Shown here one piece after another: positions 58,397-64,000 of a stretch of 64,000 bases of DNA. This stretch comes from Pedococcus bigeumensis (GTDB lineage Bacteria > Actinomycetota > Actinomycetes > Actinomycetales > Dermatophilaceae). The stretch spans positions 62,001-126,000 of the forward strand of contig NZ_RCZM01000006.1 of assembly GCF_006438965.1 (NCBI RefSeq). Reading direction: 5' to 3'. The position numbers and the translations under genes were made by a program. Numbering within the stretch: position 1 is the stretch's first letter; the number at the start of each line of letters is the position of its first letter. The notes under the pieces are model-generated. The model had not been told where the DNA came from and did no database searches. It saw nothing but the letters and a program-made list of their open reading frames with translations.

Positions 58397-59784
58397 CGGT
58401 ACTCCTCCAGCCGGTGCGAGAAGCCCCGCCAGGCGCAGGCCGCAGCCAGCAGACCGGCCAGCACACCGAGTACCCCGCCGAGCGGGAGCCACGTCCGGGC
58501 CCCGTCCAGCCGCGCGGATGCGTCGGCACTGAAACTGGACAGCTGCCGCGCCGAGGCGGTGTCGAACTGGGCGAAGGAGCCGTTGCCCGCCTCGGTCCCG
58601 GTGCCCGTGGCGAGTCGCACGGCACCGTCCCAGTCACCCTTGTCGTCGAGGCTGCGGATCTGCTTGTGCACGCCCTCGTAGGTCGGCCACGACAGGGCGC
58701 CGGACCCAGCGGACACGGGGTTGTTGCCGAGGTGTGAGAGCTCGGTCCGCACCGCGGCGTCGGAGGTCTGCCAGGCCTTCTCGAAGGCGCTGCCGGAGCC
58801 CCGTGCGATGAGCGTCAGGCTCTCGTTCGACTTGGCGTCGAAGGCGGCGATCCGGGCCTTCGCGGTCGACAGGGTCGCGGCGTAGGTTCCCGTGCGCACA
58901 GTGTCCACGGTGCGCCCCACCGCGGCAAGGGCGAGGACACCGGCCACGAGGGCGATGAGGACCACGACGGCGCCGGCCGCGAGCGGGATGTTGACGTAGC
59001 GCCTGGTCCGGCGAGCCAGCCACACCAGCTCGAGTACCAGCACCGCCAGGGCGAGCAGCCCGGCGATGACCAGCCACAGCGCGGCACCACCGGCGTTGTC
59101 GAACTCGGTGGAGACGCGCGCGTTGTTGGCGTCAACCAGGTTCTTCAGGATCGGCCGGGCGTCGGCCCGCAGGTTGGCACTGGCGTCCTTGAGGTACTGG
59201 GCGCCTACCGGCAGCCCCTGCCGGTTGTTGGACCGAGCGCTCTCGATCTCACTGGCGTAGGTGACCAGGACCTGGTTGAGCGCGCCGAGAGCGGCACCGT
59301 CGGCAGGCTGGTGCTGGGCAGCCTCGGCGATGAGCTGGGTGGCGGAAGCGACGGCCCTGAGGTAGTCGGCACGCTGGGCAGGCGGTTCCAGCCCTCCGAC
59401 GAGGAAGGCGTTGGTGGCGTCCGCGTCGGCCTGGACCAGGTTGGTCTGGATGGCCTGGATCCGTACGAGCTGGTCGGTGTTGGCTCCGGCCCGCTCGAGG
59501 GCGCCACTGGCAGACCGGAAGGCCTGGCCGCCGGCGAGCCCGAAGGCGAGAGCCACTGCCACGCCCACGGCGGCCAGCCAACGCATCCGACCGGGCGTCT
59601 CCTCCAGGCTGGCCCGGATCGTCGCGAGCAGCGGGGAGAGCCGACCGGCCAGGCCCGACGGGGAGCCGGAACCAGAGGTCGAGTCGGGCGCAGTGGCGGG
59701 TGCGGGGCTGGTGGCGCTGCGGTCACCCGGCACCGGAGAAGGGCTCACGCGGGCAGCCGTCGCCGCGCTCGTGGAACTCGTCAC
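58393..59784 (-). CDS. glnX: GlnX-like four-helix membrane protein
   Basis: 463 aa. A disordered N-terminus (residues 1-60), then four membrane helices at about 68-90 (RWLAAVGVAVALAFGLAG), 233-255, 264-288 and 432-452, with two extracytoplasmic helical loops (LVRIQAIQTNLVQADADATN, VRTGTYAATLSTAKARIAAF). This is the Rv0412c (GlnX) layout: a membrane sensor relaying GlnH binding to PknG. Overlaps glnH (4 nt) and the AAA ATPase gene (4 nt). Confidence 0.85.
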   Translation of the reverse strand: MTSSTSAATAARVSPSPVPGDRSATSPAPATAPDSTSGSGSPSGLAGRLSPLLATIRASLEETPGRMRWLAAVGVAVALAFGLAGGQAFRSASGALERAGANTDQLVRIQAIQTNLVQADADATNAFLVGGLEPPAQRADYLRAVASATQLIAEAAQHQPADGAALGALNQVLVTYASEIESARSNNRQGLPVGAQYLKDASANLRADARPILKNLVDANNARVSTEFDNAGGAALWLVIAGLLALAVLVLELVWLARRTRRYVNIPLAAGAVVVLIALVAGVLALAAVGRTVDTVRTGTYAATLSTAKARIAAFDAKSNESLTLIARGSGSAFEKAWQTSDAAVRTELSHLGNNPVSAGSGALSWPTYEGVHKQIRSLDDKGDWDGAVRLATGTGTEAGNGSFAQFDTASARQLSSFSADASARLDGARTWLPLGGVLGVLAGLLAAACAWRGFSHRLEEYR

Positions 59785-61232
59785 GGCATACCTCCAAGGG
59801 TGCGGTCACGGGGGCCGGGATCCGCGGCGGTCAGTACCGGTTCTGACGCGGGCACACCGCCGGCGGCTCCCTCCTCGAGAGGCTCCTCGTCGAAGTCCCG
59901 TGCCACGAGCTGGCGGAGCTGGTCCAGCGACGGGGCATCGACCTCACGCAGCCGCCAGGCGTGTGCGCCGATGGCCGCCTCGAGGGCGTTGCGGGCAAAC
60001 CGGCCGTTGCCGAAGCTGCTCCCGCGCGGGGTGCGGCCGAGCACCTCGCGGAACCGCTCGGTGGCCTCGGGCAGCAACTCGTAGTCGGCGCCGCGTGCGA
60101 GCTGGACCAGGATCGCCGCCAGCTCCTCGTCGCTGTAGTCCTCGAACTCGATCGTCGTGCGGAACCGGCTGGCCAGCCCGGGGTTCGCTGCGATGAACGC
60201 CTCCATCGGTGCCGGGTAGCCGGCGACGATGACGACCAGGTCGTCGCGCCGGTCCTCCATCTCCTTGACGAGGGTGTCGACCGCCTCCTGGCCGTACTGG
60301 TCGCCCTGCATCCCGGTCCCCGTGAGGCTGTAGGCCTCGTCGATGAACAGCACCCCACCGGCGGCGGACGCCACGACCTCGGCGGTCTTGGTCGCGGTCT
60401 GGCCGAGGTAGCCCGCGACGAGCTCGGACCGGTCGACCTCGACCAGCTGGCCCTGGGACAGCAGGCCGAGTGCCTGGTAGATGCCCCCGACCAGGCGCGC
60501 CACCGTCGTCTTGCCGGTGCCGGGGTTGCCGGTGAACACCAGGTGCCTGGTGATGGTGGGGCTCTTCAGCCCCGCGTCGGTCCGCAGCCGCTCGATCCGC
60601 AGGACGGCCACCTGACGGTGGACCTCGCGCTTGACCCGTTCCAGCCCTATCAGGGCGTCGAGCTCGGCCAGCAGCTCGTCGACGGTCCGGGTCGGCGCTG
60701 GCGGCGTCTCCGATGCCGTATGCCGCGTGCCCGCCGTTGCCGCGGTCGTCGTCGCCGGGGACGTCGCCTCGGATGGTGCGTTCCACGGGGCCGGTGGCGA
60801 GTGGGTGAGGGCTGAAGGGTCGGAAGCTGAGGGGGCAAGGACGGGGACCGCTGCGAGCTGGGCCGCGGCCGCCACCGAGGCGTTGCCGATGACGCGCATC
60901 GTCGGCTCGCCGAGCTGGCATGCCGCGGAGGCCACCTCGGCCAGCGCCTCGGCGTACGCGCGGGCCGACGGGTTCCCTTGCGCGACAAGGGAACCCAGGG
61001 AAGCAGTCGGGGACTCGCGCCAGCGACGCCCCCGGCTCGCCGCATCGAAGAAGTCCTGGGTGGTTGCCTGACCGACGGCCCGCGCCCAGTCAGAAGCCGC
61101 GCCCGGCGCCGACTCCGCCACCGCCGCCGCGAGGCTGAGCGCCTCGGACCGCGCGGAGTCCGCGTCCAACCCTGCGTGCGAGGCCAGGGCCGCCGCGGCG
61201 TCGACGGCCTCGCTCAGGCTCGGACCGCTCAT
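59781..61232 (-). CDS. AAA+ ATPase (CbbX/SpoVK/EccA-type)
   Basis: 483 aa. N-terminal helical region (about 1-125), Thr/Ala linker, then AAA+ core: LIGLERVKREVHRQVAVLRI, GNPGTGKTTVARLVG (Walker A at 235-242), Walker B GVLFIDEAYSL at about 294, PGLASRFRTTIEF with arginine finger and GNGRFARNALEAAIGAHAWR (sensor 2). CbbX/SpoVK-like proteins remodel or thread substrates. In this operon it may remodel phospho-signalling complexes (inference). ATGA overlap with the hypothetical gene upstream. Confidence 0.88.
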   Translation of the reverse strand: MSGPSLSEAVDAAAALASHAGLDADSARSEALSLAAAVAESAPGAASDWARAVGQATTQDFFDAASRGRRWRESPTASLGSLVAQGNPSARAYAEALAEVASAACQLGEPTMRVIGNASVAAAAQLAAVPVLAPSASDPSALTHSPPAPWNAPSEATSPATTTAATAGTRHTASETPPAPTRTVDELLAELDALIGLERVKREVHRQVAVLRIERLRTDAGLKSPTITRHLVFTGNPGTGKTTVARLVGGIYQALGLLSQGQLVEVDRSELVAGYLGQTATKTAEVVASAAGGVLFIDEAYSLTGTGMQGDQYGQEAVDTLVKEMEDRRDDLVVIVAGYPAPMEAFIAANPGLASRFRTTIEFEDYSDEELAAILVQLARGADYELLPEATERFREVLGRTPRGSSFGNGRFARNALEAAIGAHAWRLREVDAPSLDQLRQLVARDFDEEPLEEGAAGGVPASEPVLTAADPGPRDRTLGGMP

Positions 61233-61849
61233 GAGGCGTCCCGTCCACTGGGCGGCCGGAGTCGTTCGAGGCTGCCCGTGTCTTCGTCCGCAGGCAGGGT
61301 GGCCGGCGTGTCCGGCATCTCCGGCAAGGGCGTGGCGTCCACGTTGAGCGAGCCGCCCGTCGAGGCGGTCCCGAACTTCTCGGCCAGGAACCGCCCGTGA
61401 GCCACGAGCGCGGCCGCGTCGTCGCGGCATACCGCGTCGTAGACCTTGTCCATCGTCGTGGCGAGGAGGTCGAGCTGGTCGATGAGGACCATGAGCGAGG
61501 ACTTCCCGCGGTCGACCGGCCGACTGTCCGCGAACTGCCTCGGGAGACGCAGGTAGCCGCCGAGCGCCTCGGGGAGGTAGTCGGTCGCGGTGGCCATCAC
61601 GGAGTACGCCTGAGGACTTCCCGCGCCGAGGCTGGGGAGCCGCGGAATGGTGTCGCGCACGACCCGGTCGACCCGCCGCACCCGTGAGGCGACCGGCGCG
61701 GGCACGGCCCCGCCCGCCACCATCGCCTCGACGCGGTCGAGGGCGGCGAAGAGGTCGTCGCTGGTCGGGACCGGTGGCACCCGGAAGCCTTCGACACCGA
61801 CCGGCTGTTGCTCCCGGCGCAGGAGGCGGCCCCAGAACCCACCCGACAT
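61229..61849 (-). CDS. Hypothetical helical protein next to TelA
   Basis: 206 aa. No certain family; helical core VPTSDDLFAALDRVEAMVAG, ATATDYLPEALGGYLRLPRQ, SLMVLIDQLDLLATTMDKVY. Position and the YLPEAL...YLRLP pattern recall the XpaC-type proteins that commonly accompany TelA, but this is only a suggestion. ATG chosen at 61849; frame open upstream. The gene starts 26 bp after the telA stop and overlaps the AAA gene by 4 nt. Confidence 0.62.
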   Translation of the reverse strand: MSGGFWGRLLRREQQPVGVEGFRVPPVPTSDDLFAALDRVEAMVAGGAVPAPVASRVRRVDRVVRDTIPRLPSLGAGSPQAYSVMATATDYLPEALGGYLRLPRQFADSRPVDRGKSSLMVLIDQLDLLATTMDKVYDAVCRDDAAALVAHGRFLAEKFGTASTGGSLNVDATPLPEMPDTPATLPADEDTGSLERLRPPSGRDAS

Positions 61850-61875
61850 GTGTTCACTATCCCCCACGCTGCCTC

Positions 61876-63114
61876 TCAGTGTCCGGCACCAGCCGAATTG
61901 CCGAGGTCCAGCGAACCGTGAGCCACCCGTTGGTCCTGACGCTCGACCCGGTCGAGGTACGACCGCGACTTCCCGACCTCCGTCTCGAGCGTGCCGATGG
62001 TCGCGGCCATGGTGTCGAGGGCCTGCACCTTGAAGCTGTCGATCGCGTCCATCGTGGCGTAGATGTTCTGGAACGCTGCCTGCAACTGGGGAAGACCGAT
62101 GGTGGCGGAGGCGGCCTGCTCCTGGATGCGCACCGAGTTGTCGCGCAGCATCTCGCTGGTGCGCTCGATCATGCCGGAGGTCGTGGTGTTGAGGGCGGAG
62201 ATCTGCTCGAGCACGAGCTTCTGGTTGCTCAGGGCCTGCGCCACGATGACCGCGGTCCGCAGCGCAGACACGGTCGTCGTCGATGCCCGGTCCACGCCCT
62301 TGATCAGCTCGGTGTTGTTCTTGATGACGACGTCGATGGCCAGGTAGTTCTGGATCGAGACGGCCAGCTGGGTGAGCAGGTCCTGGTGCTTCTGGCGGAC
62401 GTAGAAGAGCACGTCGTCGCGAAGGGCGGTGGCCTTGTCCGGGTCCGTCGCCTGGAGGTCGGCGATGTGGGACGCGAGGTGGGCGTCGAGGCGCTCGGCG
62501 ACGTAGACGTACTGGTTGAGCCGAGCCATGGAGTCCCACAGCAGCTGCTTCTCGAGGTTCAGGGCGGCGTTGTCCTTGCCGAGCTCGTCCTGGCCGTCGC
62601 GCAGGGCGTGCAGGATGCCGTCGAGATGGCTCTGCGCCGACTGGTACTTGCGGAAGTAGTCCGCGACCTTGTCGCCGAAGGGGACCATGCCCAGGAGCTT
62701 GCGGGCGCCGGTGGCCTCCTTCGGGTCGAGGTCCTCGATCGTCCGGCGCAGCTCGAGCAGCGTGGCACCGACCGTGGAACCCTCCGAGAGCCCGCCCTCC
62801 TGCAGCGCCTTGACGGGGGCGTTGAGGAGGCGGTTCGAGGTCTCGGCAGCCTGGCGGATGTCGCCGTCGCCCATCGTGCGCACGTCCGCCGACTTGGCGG
62901 CGAAGCCCGGCGACCTGGGCGCCTCCGACAGCAGCCCCTGGAGGTAGGCGTCGACCTTGGCGTCCAGGCCGGGCAGCGCTGCGGCGTCGACGGCGGGAGC
63001 CATCCTCGGAGCGGCGGTGGCCTGCACCGGCGCGGGCGGTGCCGGCGCGGTCAACGTCAGGGAGGCCCCTTGGGCCGTCGGGGGCTGGAGCGGTCCAGGC
63101 TGTGTGTCGGTCAT
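61876..63114 (-). CDS. TelA/KlaA toxic-anion-resistance family protein
   Basis: 412 aa. After a Pro/Ala-rich start, helical TelA core: SKLLGMVPFGDKVADYF-type segment (LLGMVPFGDKVADYFRKYQS), LEKQLLWDSMARLNQYVYVA, VRQKHQDLLTQLAVSIQNYL, VALRTAVIVAQALSNQKLVL-type region and MIERTSEMLRDNSVRIQEQA. The family is linked to tellurite, oxyanion and membrane stress tolerance. First gene of the ten-gene operon ending at 50624, with GGGAGA upstream of its ATG. It may be a stress-coupled component of the kinase module. Confidence 0.87.
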   Translation of the reverse strand: MTDTQPGPLQPPTAQGASLTLTAPAPPAPVQATAAPRMAPAVDAAALPGLDAKVDAYLQGLLSEAPRSPGFAAKSADVRTMGDGDIRQAAETSNRLLNAPVKALQEGGLSEGSTVGATLLELRRTIEDLDPKEATGARKLLGMVPFGDKVADYFRKYQSAQSHLDGILHALRDGQDELGKDNAALNLEKQLLWDSMARLNQYVYVAERLDAHLASHIADLQATDPDKATALRDDVLFYVRQKHQDLLTQLAVSIQNYLAIDVVIKNNTELIKGVDRASTTTVSALRTAVIVAQALSNQKLVLEQISALNTTTSGMIERTSEMLRDNSVRIQEQAASATIGLPQLQAAFQNIYATMDAIDSFKVQALDTMAATIGTLETEVGKSRSYLDRVERQDQRVAHGSLDLGNSAGAGH

Positions 63115-63346
63115 GACGGTTCGTCTCCCTCAGCAGTGCCGATGGCCGGCTCCCTAGTCCTTGTTGACGAACGGCCAATGTACGCGGTTCCCGGGCTGCT
63201 GTTGGGGGATTACCAGCCCCGCTGAGTCGACGAGTTCGGGGTCGGAAGACCACGACCACGTCCGGCTGGAAAGGTACGGCGAGCGGCACCTGGGCGTGCG
63301 CGCCCCAAGTGCACCTGGGCGGGCGCGCCCGAGCTGAACGTGGGCG
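63115..63346. promoter_or_regulatory. Upstream region of the telA-pknG operon
   Basis: About 230 bp. A near-perfect 20-bp direct repeat (GCACCTGGGCG-GCGCGCCC) occurs at 63286-63305 and 63311-63330, and could also serve as terminator DNA for the Usp gene. On the minus strand TTGGCC (63178-63173) with TAGGGA 16 bp later is a weak promoter candidate for telA. Confidence 0.35.
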
Positions 63347-64000
63347 TCAGTCGCGGACGACCATCACCGGACAGTTCGCCTCGTGGATCACCGCATGTGA
63401 CACCGAGCCCAGCAGGAGACCGGCGAAGCCGCCGCGTCCACGGCTGCCGACGACGAGCAGACCGGCTCGATCGCCGAGTGGGGCCAGCGCATGGCCCGCA
63501 TCGCCGTAGAGCACCTCGGTCTCGATCGTGAGCTTCGGGTGTGATCCGTGGGCGTGCTTCTCGGCCCGCTCCAAGGTCGCCTGGGCTTCGGCGCGCAGGG
63601 CGTGCGTGTGCTGGCTTCCCGCGTGCCTGGTTTCGACCGACGCCCACGAGTCGGGCGCGTGGAGAGGTTCCACCCTGACGATGTGCAGCGGCGCACCTGT
63701 CTCTTCGGCGATGTCGGCCGCGGCCTCGAGCGCCCGTTCCGAAGCCTCCGAGTCGTCGACGCCCACGACGACCTCGTGGATGGCGTCCGGGTAGGCCGTC
63801 TCGTGTCCACGCACGACCACGGCAGGGCACTTCGCGTGAGCTGTCACGGCATACGCCACGGATCCGAGCAGGCCCGACGCGAGGCGGCCACGGGCACGGC
63901 ACCCGGTGACCACGAGGGCTGCGCCTTCGGAAGCCGCCACCAGCTCCGCGGCCGGGCTACCGACGAGCGTGAAGCCGGTGATGTGCGAACGCTCCACCAC
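63347..64000 (-). CDS. Tandem universal stress protein (partial)
   Basis: 217 residues are visible and the frame is open to base 64000, so the N-terminus lies outside the window. The first part is the end of one Usp domain (LVVTGCRARGRLASGLLGSV), followed by a complete second domain (HEVVVGVDDSEASERALEAA and LVVGSRGRGGFAGLLLGSVS, HAVIHEANCPVMVVRD). The G-x2-G-x9-G-S/T ATP-binding motif is present in both. Typical of actinobacterial two-domain Usp involved in stress or dormancy. Confidence 0.88.
   Translation of the reverse strand: MVERSHITGFTLVGSPAAELVAASEGAALVVTGCRARGRLASGLLGSVAYAVTAHAKCPAVVVRGHETAYPDAIHEVVVGVDDSEASERALEAAADIAEETGAPLHIVRVEPLHAPDSWASVETRHAGSQHTHALRAEAQATLERAEKHAHGSHPKLTIETEVLYGDAGHALAPLGDRAGLLVVGSRGRGGFAGLLLGSVSHAVIHEANCPVMVVRD

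Noticed and set aside
61684-63225. 513-codon plus-strand frame
   Set aside because: Antisense of telA and its neighbour; no motif or start site.

Overview
The window is high-GC DNA (about 70% by eye) from an actinobacterium. Evidence for this: Rv-type synteny (PMT mannosyltransferase, UDPGP-type pyrophosphorylase, moeA/glp, rimJ, glpR-like gene, 5-FTHF ligase, Ser-rich FmdB protein, mscL), a PknG-GlnH-GlnX set, RskA-type anti-sigma factor, leaderless genes and many GTGA/ATGA stop-start overlaps. Gene content and style fit Micrococcales, probably Intrasporangiaceae; the genus cannot be read from the sequence. No rRNA, CRISPR array or intact insertion sequence was seen.

Layout. 1-981: end of a protein O-mannosyltransferase. 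995-5101: sugar-phosphate operon (ROK kinase, PfkB kinase, class II aldolase) next to its likely ROK repressor. 5269-8525: RHH regulator, DUF4097 protein and a DrrAB-like ABC exporter. 8889-13071: secreted beta-helix protein, membrane proteins, tRNA-Ala, ECF sigma/anti-sigma pair. 13102-19010: molybdenum-cofactor and cell-division-type cluster (UGPase, MoeA/Glp, MoaC, MogA, RimJ, GlpR-like) and 5-FTHF cyclo-ligase. 19413-26401: penicillin-acylase-family enzyme, K+/H+ antiporter, Ruc-like redox chaperone with a CIRCE-like operator, MTA phosphorylase, SAF protein, MscL. 26497-32268: DUF4011 helicase-nuclease and MFS transporter. 32376-37086: surface/extracellular matrix block (four TasA/SipW-style secreted proteins, matrixin-like protease, collagen-like protein). 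37511-40740: GH27-type glycosidase and ROK regulator. 40853-42358: tRNA-Arg carrying a tiny degenerate integrative element. 42614-50570: accessory genes (SDR, a MerR-sliding-clamp fusion, a VOC/SnoaL/maleate-isomerase-like operon, peptidase S51, PhoX-like protein). 50624-63114: a ten-gene minus-strand operon coupling PknG and its GlnH/GlnX sensor to a PP2C phosphatase, VWA protein, FHA protein, AAA ATPase and TelA. 63347-64000: partial tandem universal stress protein.

The most notable items are the ten-gene phospho-signalling operon with a recurring zinc-ribbon mini-domain in three of its proteins, the MerR-beta-clamp fusion, the secreted four-gene SipW-style cluster, the 1.4 kb tRNA-Arg element, the CIRCE-like site before the Ruc homologue, and a 7-bp motif (GGCATAC/GTATGCC) present 39 times, far above a rough composition-based expectation, in all reading frames and in intergenic DNA.
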